Of a stretch of DNA of 64,000 bases, positions 33,790-42,935 are shown in pieces. Both the position numbers and the translations under genes were made by a program. Location of the stretch: positions 1 through 64,000 of the forward strand of contig DSEQ01000028.1 in NCBI GenBank assembly GCA_011056555.1, read 5' to 3'. The stretch's first letter is position 1; each line of letters starts with the position of its first letter. The stretch is from Candidatus Zixiibacteriota bacterium. GTDB lineage: Bacteria; Zixibacteria; MSB-5A5; JAABVY01. The notes under the pieces were generated by a model, which saw nothing but the letters and a program-made list of their open reading frames with translations, searched no databases and was not told the origin of the DNA.

Positions 33790-34248
33790 ATGCCAACATT
33801 TGAACAGGTAACATATATAGAACGAGACATTCAAACCGTATTCAATTTTCATCTTGACCTGAATAACCTGCTCAAGATTTCCCCTGATGATGCTAACCTG
33901 CAGATATTCCATGCACCCGAGAAGATCGAACAGGGTTCCCGCATCGGACTGTTTGTAAAAATCGGGCCGATAACGACCACCATGGAAACCGTCGTAGAGA
34001 TTCTCCAGCCTCCGCATAAATTTGTGGACAGGCAGATAGGCGGTTTCTTCGCCAAATGGGTGCATACGCATCTTTTTGAAAAAGTCACCAGAAATAAAAC
34101 CAAGCTGACCGACAGAATTGAATACAGCCTCCCGGGGGGAGTCTTCACTAATGTGGTGGGCGGTGGCATCGCCCAGAGGAAAATCGAGGAGATGTTTCGT
34201 CATCGAGCGGAGAGGACAAAAAAGCTCCTGGAAAAAGAAAGCGATTAA
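33790..34248 (+). CDS. SRPBCC (polyketide cyclase/dehydrase-like) protein
   Basis: 152 residues from ATG 33790 (GGGAAG about 5 nt upstream); the longer frame runs back into the GNAT gene. START/Bet v1-like hydrophobic-pocket family: TFEQVTYIERDIQTVFNFHLD at the start, a central strand region with VDRQIGGFFAKWVHTHLFE, and a long C-terminal helix IAQRKIEEMFRHRAERTKKLL. Members bind lipids or act as cyclases or activators. It closes the rightward operon. Its relation to the preceding enzymes is unknown. Confidence 0.87.
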   Translation: MPTFEQVTYIERDIQTVFNFHLDLNNLLKISPDDANLQIFHAPEKIEQGSRIGLFVKIGPITTTMETVVEILQPPHKFVDRQIGGFFAKWVHTHLFEKVTRNKTKLTDRIEYSLPGGVFTNVVGGGIAQRKIEEMFRHRAERTKKLLEKESD

Positions 34249-34269
34249 AAAGGCGGCCCTGAGGCCGCC
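34245..34269 (-). terminator. Intrinsic terminator of the 216-residue lipoprotein gene
   Basis: GGCGGCC / GGCCGCC stem with a 4-nt loop, followed on the minus strand by TTTTT. It lies at the junction of two convergent genes and could also slow transcription from the left, though the plus strand lacks a T run. Confidence 0.75.
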
Positions 34270-34288
34270 CGAAATAAATCAATATAGA

Positions 34289-34939
34289 TTATAGACCACT
34301 CAGAGCATTCAAGAGCCCTGTCCTCAGGAACGACACCTTCCAGGCTCCATCCTGCTTGATAAGGTAAAAATCGACCGTCTTTGTTTCCATTTCAAAAGTT
34401 TTGCCCTTGACCGCCGATTTGGCCTGACTGATAACATCTCTTATAATCTGCTTTTTCTCTTCAAATGGCATATCTAACGAATCCAGGCGATTCATTTTTT
34501 CGTAAGTCTCCGGATCGATGTTCATGAGCAGGAAATCATCCAGGTTGTCTGTGGCAATCGAAAAAGTCACCGGGACATCCAGTGTGTCTCCCTCGCCTGT
34601 GGCGTCCCCTACTTCATAGGAGAGGACATTTTCGGGTACCGGTACAATCGCATCGATCTTGACTCGCCATAACCTTACATCCTCGGACACATTTTCATCA
34701 TCTTTACCGGTAACAAGATCATAGAAGCCTTCATGCATACCGACCGCCATGCGTTCCTCGCTGACCAGCATTGCGAAGGGTTCGCTCAGATCGCCCTCCT
34801 GCAGGATATTATCCAGGAACTGCTGCACAATTCTGGCCTCGCCCGCGGCGCCGTTCTGGTCTCCTCCTCCGCAGGCCAGAATTGGCATCAACGCCAGTAC
34901 TACTAATATGACAATATAATTCCTCACCCTATCCTCCAT
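34289..34939 (-). CDS. Lipoprotein of unknown function
   Basis: 216 residues. Lipoprotein signal with lipobox ILACGG (Cys near residue 23). The mature part starts with a helix (EARIVQQFLDNIL) and has strands matching a DUF4878/NTF2-like layout, ending TVDFYLIKQDGAWKVSFL. Such a final strand with W-K-V is typical of proteins of this type. It stands alone with its own terminator and is convergent with the rightward SRPBCC gene. Function unknown. Confidence 0.8.
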   Translation of the reverse strand: MEDRVRNYIVILVVLALMPILACGGGDQNGAAGEARIVQQFLDNILQEGDLSEPFAMLVSEERMAVGMHEGFYDLVTGKDDENVSEDVRLWRVKIDAIVPVPENVLSYEVGDATGEGDTLDVPVTFSIATDNLDDFLLMNIDPETYEKMNRLDSLDMPFEEKKQIIRDVISQAKSAVKGKTFEMETKTVDFYLIKQDGAWKVSFLRTGLLNALSGL

Positions 34940-35028
34940 TTAATTTGATTATCAAATCACATGTTTAAAATATATGCCCGCCTGCAAATAGATCAAACAA
35001 AACAATTCGGATTTATGTGAAACCGCAA

Positions 35029-35526
35029 CTATTTGATCGACGATCTAACTGAATCGGGCAGGGGAGAAAAATCTTCACCCGGATTATGCCTTGGCATCAT
35101 AGGCGAATCCTGTGTGTACTCACCGCGGCTTTTCTGGTTGTTATATGTCCGCATTTTGATTGTCAGGTCCTGGCATGCCTGACAACGGCAAATATTATTG
35201 ATTTTATCTTTCGGGATCACACGTTTAGGCTGATGATCCGGGGCGTACACCCTCCTTTTCACTACCGCATATCCCTTTGAGAAATCAAGGGGATCTTTCC
35301 ATTTCACTCCCTGCACAACTTTTGTATTGGTTTCATCGTAGATAGTGGCCCCGGGACAGTCAATCATAACCATCTCCTGCCCCTCATCTCCCTTATACTC
35401 ACCCACAGCGTTAGCAAAAAAGTTGTAATAATCGCCGTAACGATCATTGCATTCCACGCAGATATGAACATGGTTGAATTTGCTCATCCGCTTTCCGCAG
35501 ATGGGGCAGATCTCAGGCTTGTTCAT
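35029..35526 (-). CDS. Zinc-ribbon protein of unknown function
   Basis: 165 residues. ATG 35526 has GGGAG at 7-nt spacing. An N-terminal zinc ribbon is evident (EICPICGKRM then HICVEC, residues 6-28), and a second Cys pair lies near 115 (CRCQAC), so one or two metal sites are expected. The middle has a tyrosine-rich segment and the C terminus appears disordered (Pro/Ser/Asp). No family recognised. The gene immediately upstream (21-nt gap) encodes another small zinc ribbon; the two look like an operon. Confidence 0.75.
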   Translation of the reverse strand: MNKPEICPICGKRMSKFNHVHICVECNDRYGDYYNFFANAVGEYKGDEGQEMVMIDCPGATIYDETNTKVVQGVKWKDPLDFSKGYAVVKRRVYAPDHQPKRVIPKDKINNICRCQACQDLTIKMRTYNNQKSRGEYTQDSPMMPRHNPGEDFSPLPDSVRSSIK

Positions 35527-35547
35527 CTCATGCTCCCTGATTCTGAT

Positions 35548-35706
35548 TTATTTGACTTTTCTTTTGGCGCCGTAGAGTCTTCCGGGAGGGGGCATTCTGA
35601 ATGTATCCCCCACTACCTTAACTCCGCATGAGGGACAGACCTTTTTCCCGTTTACTTTCTTCAGTTCCCTTCGGCAGAGCGGGCATCTGGTGATTTTTCT
35701 ACCCAC
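35548..35706 (-). CDS. Very small zinc-ribbon protein (52 residues)
   Basis: A frame from GTG 35706 to TAA 35548 encodes 52 residues starting MGRKITRCPLCRREL. A good GGAG lies 7 nt before the GTG. It has a classic CPLC...CPSC ribbon (Cys at about 8, 11, 24, 27) and a basic tail ending GAKRKVK. It is directly upstream of the 165-residue zinc-ribbon gene. The composition (ribbon plus Lys/Arg tail) suggests nucleic-acid binding, but this is inference. Confidence 0.7.
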   Translation of the reverse strand: MGRKITRCPLCRRELKKVNGKKVCPSCGVKVVGDTFRMPPPGRLYGAKRKVK

Positions 35707-35904
35707 AGTCCTTCTCCATATTTTAGATTTTTAATTCAATTATTTCTTTTGCAAGGCTTATGCCGTCCCGACGAATAAATGTAATTTCATGGGATACAAG
35801 ACAATAGGAACTCCGAGTAAGAAACGGAAAGGGGACACCGGATAGAAATTATAGGATCAGGCCAACAGTATTGGCCGGAATGCTATACTGGATTCCATGA
35901 AAAA

Positions 35905-36225
35905 CTATGCTTTCAGGAGAAACAAAAAGGAAAATGCCGCCCCCGCGATCGGAAGCACAGAGAGCAGGTTGACCGAGAAAAAGGTGGCGGCTATATACCC
36001 CGCCACCAGAGCGGGTATTAGTACAAAGCGCAGCAGGTTAAAAGCCAGCTTGAAGATCTTGAAGACGACAACCAGCAGCAGGATGAGAGCACAAAGATAA
36101 ATTGCCATGGTAATATCCGGGCCAAACCGGATATAGAGGTAATCATGATATGCACCGATTTCGGCGAATGTCCCTCCAACTACAGATCCTATTTTTGAAA
36201 GAACCAGATCAACTATGTTATCCAT
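35905..36225 (-). CDS. Small membrane protein of unknown function
   Basis: 106 residues with two or three hydrophobic segments (about 38-55, 62-80, 84-104): ITMAIYLCALILLLVVVF, LLRFVLIPALVAGYI and LLSVLPIAGAAFSFLFLL. The soluble N terminus of about 35 residues includes a Gly-rich turn. No family recognised. It starts 7 nt after the 74-residue gene, so the two are probably co-transcribed. Confidence 0.65.
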   Translation of the reverse strand: MDNIVDLVLSKIGSVVGGTFAEIGAYHDYLYIRFGPDITMAIYLCALILLLVVVFKIFKLAFNLLRFVLIPALVAGYIAATFFSVNLLSVLPIAGAAFSFLFLLKA

Positions 36226-36232
36226 CGCCGCC

Positions 36233-36457
36233 TCATACCTCTATTTCTTCTACCGGCTCGATAGTCAGGGATGATTCACCAACCCTGGTCAGCCCGACCA
36301 TTCTCTGGGTCAAAAAATTCTGGGATGTAATCCATTGCTGAGAAAGGTCCAGCACCTCTTCCTGGGCCACTTCGGTTACCCAGTCGATGGTCACGGCATC
36401 GTAATGTTCGCCATCGACAGTTAAATCATCCATTGATAATGTAAATCTTACCTTCAT
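36233..36457 (-). CDS. Small acidic protein of unknown function
   Basis: 74 residues, acidic, mostly beta in character (KVRFTLSMDDLTVDGEHYDAV at the start, LTIEPVEEIEV at the end). No transmembrane segment or metal motif. RBS AGGTAGGAG about 8 nt before ATG 36457. Its partner is the small membrane protein gene downstream. Unknown function; coding status is supported by the RBS and the tight spacing. Confidence 0.6.
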   Translation of the reverse strand: MKVRFTLSMDDLTVDGEHYDAVTIDWVTEVAQEEVLDLSQQWITSQNFLTQRMVGLTRVGESSLTIEPVEEIEV

Positions 36458-36740
36458 AAGTCTCCTACCTTGTTGTCGCTTCGAACAGATGTAATTGCAA
36501 GGCCTATGCCGTTGACAAAAAAGCTCTGCAAAAGACTTGACCAGTTCTGTAACCTGTTGGGAATAAATAAATTGTCAGCGCCCCAAAGCGGTTTCGGTGT
36601 GAAACATCTGAACAGCAGCTGTTCAAATCTATCGGATCATATCTATATAATGTTGGACAGATATAGATATTAGTGCATTTTGCAATGGAAATGAGTTATA
36701 TATGTCGGGATATAAGCGTATACTTCTAAAGGGCGCTGAA

Positions 36741-37607
36741 ATGCGAAAAATACTCAAGAATCAATATAAACGTCACGATATCTTTTCCTGCAACCATTCC
36801 GCGCACCACCGTTTCGGGGGAGCGGTTTCCACCTACTATATACTGTCTGAGAAAAAATGCTATCCGGAGGGATGTATAAACTTCATCTGGCGCTGCCGGC
36901 TCCTCAATAAAGGGCACGCCTGCCCCAGGAAATACAACCATGTGGGACGTAAGTGTTTCTCATGCAAGGAATATTACGAAGAGAAATTCTGCCAGCAGCC
37001 CAAATTAAAGGTCAGCCAGGATGAGTATCGTGAATTTCTGCAGGAAAAAGAGGATTTTGATCACTGGATCAACCAGCACGAGGGTCGGGATGTAGAGATT
37101 GATACCAGCATATCAGCAATTAATCCCAGCCTGACTATGACCAACGGCGGAAAAAAACCGAAGTTTCGATTCAATGGCTGGATACTGGTCTTCGACAACC
37201 TGCATGTGAACTATGATCTTTTCGATGACACCGCTTTTGCCTGGATTTCCCCCAGGACGCAGGAAAGTCTTCAGTTCAGCCGGGGAAGCTCATTCGAGGC
37301 CATGGCCCGCTTCAATTTTGAGCAGGGAAGGCTTATATTCAACCGGCTGCGGCGCTTCGAGATAAAAAGCCCGGGCATCGAGGACCCCCCGGACATCAAT
37401 AAAATTATGGTCGCCACACAGACCGCATCTCGATTTCCTGTACAAACCGAGAAGTGTATTCATTGCCCCGAGGGAGTGCTGGTGGATAATATAGACTACA
37501 AGAGGACCCGAAACGGCCGACGCAGAAATCTTGTCTGCCTCAAGGGAGTAGAAAATCCCGCCGAATGCATCTATCATCTGTCTGCAATTCTGGATTCAGA
37601 AGAATAG
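36741..37607 (+). CDS. Cysteine-rich protein of unknown function
   Basis: 288 residues from ATG 36741 (AAGGG 8 nt upstream); an ATG at 36702 would add 13 residues but has a poorer RBS. The N-terminal 100 residues carry many Cys/His (CNHSAHH, CYPEGC, CRLLNKGHACPRKYNHVGRKCFSCKEYY), and the C terminus has a second set (CIHCPEG, CLKGVENPAEC). Two metal-binding regions flank a central beta-like region of about 120 residues. No signal peptide. Family not recognised. It is convergent with the Nudix gene, their stops one base apart. Confidence 0.72.
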   Translation: MRKILKNQYKRHDIFSCNHSAHHRFGGAVSTYYILSEKKCYPEGCINFIWRCRLLNKGHACPRKYNHVGRKCFSCKEYYEEKFCQQPKLKVSQDEYREFLQEKEDFDHWINQHEGRDVEIDTSISAINPSLTMTNGGKKPKFRFNGWILVFDNLHVNYDLFDDTAFAWISPRTQESLQFSRGSSFEAMARFNFEQGRLIFNRLRRFEIKSPGIEDPPDINKIMVATQTASRFPVQTEKCIHCPEGVLVDNIDYKRTRNGRRRNLVCLKGVENPAECIYHLSAILDSEE

Positions 37608-37608
37608 A

Positions 37609-38175
37609 CTACTCATCCAAAGAGTCCAGGATCTTGAAGGCCTGCCTGTGCAGATATTCGCGGTAATGAAGTCCGCCGACATCAAGCTCCAGCATTATCC
37701 TGCCGAATTTCTCGAATTCCGAACGATCCGCCAAATGGACTTTCTTGATTTCCCCTGTATCGACAGGTCTTAATTCCCCCTCTTTCCAGTCTGCCAGAAC
37801 AAGATGAGAGATCCAGTCAACGCTCCTGTTGTCGCTGTAAAACCGGACAAAAATGCGCAGAAAATAGCGCAGAATCTCAATCCGGCTGCCGGTCTCCTCG
37901 AAGGCCTCACGCCGGGCGCCCTCGCCCAGAGATTCATCGGGATGGATGCCTCCCGAGGGAATACGGTACAATCCCTCCGGGTACCACGGCTTGGCGTTCA
38001 CAATCCATCTATTATTTTTGCGGATAAATATGGTAACGTCGTGGCTGCGCCCGTGCTTCTGGCTGTTCAGAAGATTCTGATATTCTCCGGGAGTCATCTC
38101 GAAGGAAGTAAAAAGTTCTTCCGGGTGCCCGTAACGTCTTTCGAATTCCTGCAGATTTTCTTTAGTTATATACAT
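37609..38175 (-). CDS. Nudix hydrolase
   Basis: 188 residues. The Nudix box GGIHPDESLGEGARREAFEETG (about residues 74-95) fits GX5EX7REUXEEXGU exactly. Members hydrolyse nucleoside diphosphates linked to another group; the substrate here is unknown. The N-terminal 60 residues (including MTPGEYQNLLNSQKHGRSHD) precede the core and may give specificity. Cytoplasmic. It lies 20 nt after the DUF2914 gene, so the two may share a transcript. Confidence 0.92.
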   Translation of the reverse strand: MYITKENLQEFERRYGHPEELFTSFEMTPGEYQNLLNSQKHGRSHDVTIFIRKNNRWIVNAKPWYPEGLYRIPSGGIHPDESLGEGARREAFEETGSRIEILRYFLRIFVRFYSDNRSVDWISHLVLADWKEGELRPVDTGEIKKVHLADRSEFEKFGRIMLELDVGGLHYREYLHRQAFKILDSLDE

Positions 38176-38195
38176 CCGGGGCTAAAAATAAGCCA

Positions 38196-38645
38196 TCAAT
38201 CCTGGCTGTCAACAATATTGAACTTCGACATACCCAACACATTATAATTTCTGTCGACTATGTAAACAGTCCAATCCCCGGTTTGTTCTGGAAGAATTTT
38301 ATGAGCTGTATATGCTCTAAAACCGTCTGGAGAGGCGGTAACATCAATCGAATCTCTGGATTGCTCCTTCCCCTCATAGTTCCATATATGATATATGGTA
38401 ATCGGATACAGTTTTTCGGCTACTACTTTGCTCCAACAGCATAACGTGCCGATTGTATTTTCGAAGACAGAATCGATTCCAACCGGTTCCTTGTCCAGGA
38501 TGGCATCGGCGATTTTGATGTCCAGCTTTAGTTCGACCGGCTCGGCTGCCACAGCGGAGGAATCTTCCTCGTTCTCTTCCGGCAACGCTACAGTGAATAA
38601 AAACAATATATATAAGGGTAGTACCGACCTGACCAGATATTTCAT
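38196..38645 (-). CDS. DUF2914 domain secreted protein
   Basis: 149 residues. Signal-like N terminus (VLPLYILFLFTVALP), then a DUF2914 domain with its characteristic order: KIADAILDKEPVG, FENTIGTLCCWSKV, ITIYHIWNYEGKE, GFRAYTAHKILPEQTGDWTVYIVD and a final FNIVD. The family is found at the C terminus of membrane proteins and as free-standing periplasmic proteins; its role is unknown. Probably first gene of a two-gene unit with the Nudix gene. Confidence 0.82.
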   Translation of the reverse strand: MKYLVRSVLPLYILFLFTVALPEENEEDSSAVAAEPVELKLDIKIADAILDKEPVGIDSVFENTIGTLCCWSKVVAEKLYPITIYHIWNYEGKEQSRDSIDVTASPDGFRAYTAHKILPEQTGDWTVYIVDRNYNVLGMSKFNIVDSQD

Positions 38646-38930
38646 CTCGCAGTCCTTAAATTATTTCCTCTCATGTAGTTAAAAATGATTCTGCAATAAT
38701 GATACGAAACCTTCAGCTGACTGTTAGGCATTATATCATGTTAAAGTGCCTTTTGCCATATTAAATTTATTTTTTTCCGGACCTGATGTCAGTTCCGAGA
38801 ACACATTCCCTTATTAGGTCTATCGACATTTATCCAGAGCATTTAAGAGCAGAATTAATTTTTCATTTCAAAAAGCTGCCGGCGACTTAAAACCTTGGTA
38901 TTTCTCACGCTATTTTATAAATTGGGAATT

Positions 38931-40064
38931 ATGCAGGCAGGAGTGTATATTCATCTACCCATATGTAAATCGCGCTGCATCTATTGCGATTTCTTCTCCC
39001 AGACCGACTCGGGACTGGAAAATGACATCGTCGATTGTATCCTGGAGGAGATCAAAATGGCGGCGCGAAAATACAGGGACTTCAGGGCTCAGACCTTGTA
39101 TCTTGGCGGCGGGACTCCTTCATGCTTCTCGGATTCAAATATCGAAAAGCTGATCCGCGCCATCAACTCGTATTTCACATCCGGCAGAGATGGTTTAAAA
39201 GAGATTACCCTTGAGATGAATCCTGACGATACGAAAATCCATAAGCTCGTTAATTATCGGGAGATCGGAATTAATCGGATTTCCCTCGGGGTTCAATCAT
39301 TTGATGACAGGGTACTCGCATTTCTAAAACGCAGACATAACTCGGAGCAAAACCTGAGCGCGATAAACCTGCTCCGGCAGGCGGGATTCTCAAACTTCTC
39401 CCTCGATCTCATCTTTGCTGTCCCGGGTCAGACTAATTCCGAATTCTCCAAAACACTCGAAATGGCAATTAAGCTCCAGCCCCCGCATCTATCGCTGTAT
39501 TGCCTCTCCTACGAGCCGGAAACGAAGCTGTCGGAGATGCTCAATTCCGGCGTCATTAATGCTGTTAACGACGAGAGCCAGGCACGGATGTTCCGTGAAT
39601 CGATCATCATGCTCAAAACCGCCGGCTACCGGCAGTATGAGTTGTCCAATTTTGCCCTTCCCGGATACAAATGTGGTCACAATCAGGTATATTGGAAAAT
39701 GCAGGATTATCTGGGTTTTGGACCCTCGGCGCACTCCTTCTATCATGGAGCGAGGTGGGGAAATTACTCCGATCTGGATAAATATTTCGGATGCGTAAAG
39801 TCCCCGGATTTTCCTCATCCGCCAGAGGAAAAACTATCTGCACAAAGATTGGCCGAGGAATATCTCATGCTCAGCCTGCGCCTGGATGAGGGTATCGATT
39901 TAGATGAGTATCATAAGTTTTCCGGCCTCAGCCTGATGGCGGAAAAGAAAGAGATTATTGAGGGCTTGCTTGAAAATCGACTGGCTGAAATGGATGGCGG
40001 CCGTCTCCGTCTGACCATGGACGGGATTATGGTGGCGGATGAAATTGTGGCTCAACTGATTTAA
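38931..40064 (+). CDS. hemW: HemW-like radical SAM protein (coproporphyrinogen III oxidase-like)
   Basis: 377 residues from ATG 38931; a 12-codon upstream extension lacks an RBS. The radical SAM motif is CKSRCIYCDFF (CxxxCxxC, about residues 12-19), followed by the SAM-binding LYLGGGTPSCF and the family signature CGHNQVYWKMQDYLGFGPSAHS. HemW is now regarded as a heme chaperone rather than a true oxidase, based on characterised homologues; true HemN differs in its N-terminal region. The conserved HNQxYW motif supports HemW. The presence of c-type cytochrome genes nearby fits with heme use. Followed by rarA after 90 nt. Confidence 0.92.
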   Translation: MQAGVYIHLPICKSRCIYCDFFSQTDSGLENDIVDCILEEIKMAARKYRDFRAQTLYLGGGTPSCFSDSNIEKLIRAINSYFTSGRDGLKEITLEMNPDDTKIHKLVNYREIGINRISLGVQSFDDRVLAFLKRRHNSEQNLSAINLLRQAGFSNFSLDLIFAVPGQTNSEFSKTLEMAIKLQPPHLSLYCLSYEPETKLSEMLNSGVINAVNDESQARMFRESIIMLKTAGYRQYELSNFALPGYKCGHNQVYWKMQDYLGFGPSAHSFYHGARWGNYSDLDKYFGCVKSPDFPHPPEEKLSAQRLAEEYLMLSLRLDEGIDLDEYHKFSGLSLMAEKKEIIEGLLENRLAEMDGGRLRLTMDGIMVADEIVAQLI

Positions 40065-40154
40065 TGCAGTTGAAATACCCGGAATCTTTTTCCGATTCAG
40101 AAATGATGGTTTTCCTGTTGAAATAATCTATTTTTGGGTTTTATTGAGGCGAAT

Positions 40155-41504
40155 ATGGAATTATTTGAAGAAGACAGATCGGGTATCTCTTCCGGGCAGC
40201 CGCGGCCGTTAGCAGACAGGATGCGTCCCCGGGATATTTCCGAAATACTGGGGCAGGATCATCTCCTGGGAGAGGGCGCCCCCCTGAAGGTGGCGATCGA
40301 GAGCCGCAAGATACCCTCAATGATCCTGTGGGGACCGCCCGGCTCCGGAAAAACCACCATAGCCAGCGTGATCGCCAGGACAGTCGAAACGCGCTTTATT
40401 TTTTTCTCAGCCGTGACCTCGGGGATCAAGGATGCCCGCCTGGTTGTGAATGAGGCTGAAAAAGAATGGCTGCATTACAACAAACAGGCGATCCTCTTTG
40501 TGGATGAAATCCATCGCTTCAATAAGGCCCAGCAGGACTTCTTTTTACCGCATGTGGAGAAAGGCGTTATTATCTTGATCGGGGCGACTACCGAGAATCC
40601 CTCCTTCGAGGTAATAAGCCCACTTCTCTCGAGGTGCACTGTCTTCACTCTGAGTATGCTCGCAGCCGGAGATATCAAGATACTTCTCAAGCGCGCCCTC
40701 AAAGATAAGGAGCGCGGGCTGGGTGATTATCCCAATCAGGTTCCGGAGGAGGTGCTCGACTACCTGGCTGCAATCTCTGACGGCGATGCGCGCCGGGGCC
40801 TGTCTTACCTGGAGATGCTTGCCGCGCATTTTGGCGAAGCGGGCGCAGAAATCAGCATCGACTCTGTCGGCAAGATTCTGCAGAAGAAGACCATGCTTTA
40901 TGATAAGTCCGGCGAGGAGCACTATAACCTGATATCCGCCCTGCATAAATCCGTACGCGGCTCCGACGTTGATGCTTCCTTATACTGGCTGGCAAGGATG
41001 CTCGAGTCGGGAGAGGATCCCATGTATCTGGCCAGGAGGCTGGTCAGGATGGCTGTCGAGGATATAGGTGTAGCGGATCCAAATGCCCTGACGATTGCCC
41101 TGAATGCCAAGGAGGCATACCATTTCCTGGGCAAGCCGGAGGGTGAGCTGGCCCTGGCTGAATGTCTGGTCTATCTTGCCACCGCCCCTAAATCAAATAG
41201 AATCTACACCGCTTTCCAGAAAGTGCAGCAGGCGGTCAGAGAGAACCCGTCCGAGCCGGTACCCCTGCATATTCGTAATGCACCCACGGGATTGATGAAA
41301 GATCTGGGCTATGGTAAGGGCTATAAGTACGCTCACGATTATGAAGATGCCTTTATAGATCAGGAGTATCTTCCGGACAGCCTGAAAGGGAAAAAGTTCT
41401 ACACGCCATCCGACATGGGATTCGAGAAAAAAATAGAGGAACGCATGGCCTGGTGGGAGAAAAAGAAAAAAGAACTCTCCCGCAAAGAACAATCCAGTGA
41501 ATAA
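40155..41504 (+). CDS. rarA: Replication-associated recombination protein A (AAA ATPase)
   Basis: 449 residues from ATG 40155 (GAGG 5 nt upstream); the longer frame adds seven residues. RarA/MgsA clamp-loader-like ATPase that acts at stalled replication forks. The start [22 protein letters not shown] is typical; Walker [10 protein letters not shown] (about 64), Walker [17 protein letters not shown] (about 112), sensor [11 protein letters not shown]. The C-terminal tetramerisation domain ([21 protein letters not shown] and the [17 protein letters not shown] segment [19 protein letters not shown]) is complete. Convergent with the dockerin gene to its right. Confidence 0.95.
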   Translation: MELFEEDRSGISSGQPRPLADRMRPRDISEILGQDHLLGEGAPLKVAIESRKIPSMILWGPPGSGKTTIASVIARTVETRFIFFSAVTSGIKDARLVVNEAEKEWLHYNKQAILFVDEIHRFNKAQQDFFLPHVEKGVIILIGATTENPSFEVISPLLSRCTVFTLSMLAAGDIKILLKRALKDKERGLGDYPNQVPEEVLDYLAAISDGDARRGLSYLEMLAAHFGEAGAEISIDSVGKILQKKTMLYDKSGEEHYNLISALHKSVRGSDVDASLYWLARMLESGEDPMYLARRLVRMAVEDIGVADPNALTIALNAKEAYHFLGKPEGELALAECLVYLATAPKSNRIYTAFQKVQQAVRENPSEPVPLHIRNAPTGLMKDLGYGKGYKYAHDYEDAFIDQEYLPDSLKGKKFYTPSDMGFEKKIEERMAWWEKKKKELSRKEQSSE

Positions 41505-41539
41505 ATTGGCCCGCTTTTAGTAATTCTTTTGGAATAACC

Positions 41540-42379
41540 TTAAATCGCAAATTCACAGCAATCGCCGCCCTGGCCTTCCCATGCCCCGGGAGCGCATGTT
41601 CCGGGGGGATCTCCACCCACAAAAACGAAGTTTATTATCCAGACAGAGTCGGAGACATTGACTGAGGAATCCGCATTGGCATCACCACATGCAAACACGG
41701 GCTGAGGGCCGGGACCGCCGATGAAAACAAAATTGATTATCCAGACTGCATCGGAGACATTCACGGACTCATCACTATTAGCGTCGCCGCAGATCCCCTG
41801 ACACTCCTGTGCCGGCGCAGGAGCGGATACCGACGTAGAATATATGAAATCCCCTGTATTGGCAAAATTACCATTGGCGCCGTTGCCCGCCAGATAAAAC
41901 GTGATTTGGCCCACATCAGAAGAGGGCGCGGTCCAGTCTATATTCCAGCTGACCGGACCATCCTGCACACCCAGCATTGTTCCGGTGGAGGTATGCTTGA
42001 CATAATCTTTTAACGGCGCGGCATTGTCCGATAATTGTGTATTCACTGCATCGGTAATGGTGAATACCCCGGCGGCATTGTTCAACGGATCGGAAGCGGT
42101 GATTTCGAACCCCCATCGCTGTTGATCGGGGTCCTCAATTGTAACCGTAAGAGTATAGGTCTGGTCGAACGTATACTCAGCCGGCACGCCGCTCAGGGAC
42201 AACGATCCATCCCCTCCGCTGCTGTTAAGATGGCAATCGGAGCACAATCCCTCACCCGGCGCCCCGGTCTTGCCGTCCGGCGGTCCGGCCGAAAAGGCAT
42301 TGATGAATTGTGGTATAAAAAATGCAGTCACAAGCAGCGGCAATACAAATGCAAATTTGCGTACATGATCAACCCACAT
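41540..42379 (-). CDS. Choice-anchor V domain protein with CxxCH motif and C-terminal dockerin
   Basis: 279 residues. Signal peptide about 1-28 (ends INAFS). The choice-anchor V (Reelin-like) N terminus has the hallmark GPPDGKTGAPGEGLCSDCH (about 31-49); CSDCH is a c-type heme attachment motif. A beta-sandwich domain follows (TYTLTVTIEDPDQQRWGFEI) to about 185. A type I dockerin is at about 198-256 with two near-identical repeats (NVSDAVWIINFVFIGG and NVSDSVWIINFVFVGG). The tail is Cys-rich (CAPGAWEGQGGDCCEF). It is divergent from the cytochrome c/Rieske operon, which makes a single-heme surface protein plausible. The dockerin DNA repeats are closely related to those at 10846-11025. Confidence 0.85.
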   Translation of the reverse strand: MWVDHVRKFAFVLPLLVTAFFIPQFINAFSAGPPDGKTGAPGEGLCSDCHLNSSGGDGSLSLSGVPAEYTFDQTYTLTVTIEDPDQQRWGFEITASDPLNNAAGVFTITDAVNTQLSDNAAPLKDYVKHTSTGTMLGVQDGPVSWNIDWTAPSSDVGQITFYLAGNGANGNFANTGDFIYSTSVSAPAPAQECQGICGDANSDESVNVSDAVWIINFVFIGGPGPQPVFACGDANADSSVNVSDSVWIINFVFVGGDPPGTCAPGAWEGQGGDCCEFAI

Positions 42380-42566
42380 ATGGCTCCCCTCGTTAAAATG
42401 TTCTCAAAAATGCTATGAAACTTTTTAGAAATACAATCAGTTATAATACAAAACAGAATTTATCCTGATTTTGTTTCTGGACAAAATGTTCCAATTAATA
42501 TTTATGCTCAAGGAGATTGAAAAGGGTATGGGCATAAGGATAATCATCAGTCAATATTAAGGGCTT

Positions 42567-42935
42567 ATGCGGAATTTTGCTATTATCAGTCTGCCGGGAG
42601 CAGTCATCTTCTTGTTTATGATCGCTTTCAACTGCGGTGACAAGGCTGATCCGTTCAGATCGGTAGATGATCCCGGTTTCAAGGTCACCTATACAGACCA
42701 GATCAAAGTAATCCTTGATAATAACTGCGTACTCTGTCACGATTCAGAAAAGCAGGGAGCGGAACGCAATGGGGCGCCCCTGGATGTCAATCTCGACACC
42801 TATGAAAATGCTGTTGCCGTTGCTGAAAGAGCAAATATCCAGATTCAGGCCGGAACCATGCCGCCAACCGGCGGCCTTCCGACCGAGTTACGTGCTCTTT
42901 TCCAGCAATGGATCGATCAGGGTCTGGAGGAATAG
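42567..42935 (+). CDS. Monoheme c-type cytochrome-like lipoprotein
   Basis: 122 residues. N-terminal hydrophobic signal (ISLPGAVIFLFMIAFNCGD); the Cys at about 23 could be lipidated, though Asn before it is unusual for a lipobox. Heme motif CVLCH at about residues 54-58, with a distal Met in the segment AGTMPPTGGLPT, which is the arrangement in planctomycete-type cytochrome C domains. The C-terminal helix ALFQQWIDQGLEE is also typical. First gene of a four-gene unit; its stop directly abuts the next ATG. Likely an electron carrier at the membrane surface. Confidence 0.87.
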   Translation: MRNFAIISLPGAVIFLFMIAFNCGDKADPFRSVDDPGFKVTYTDQIKVILDNNCVLCHDSEKQGAERNGAPLDVNLDTYENAVAVAERANIQIQAGTMPPTGGLPTELRALFQQWIDQGLEE

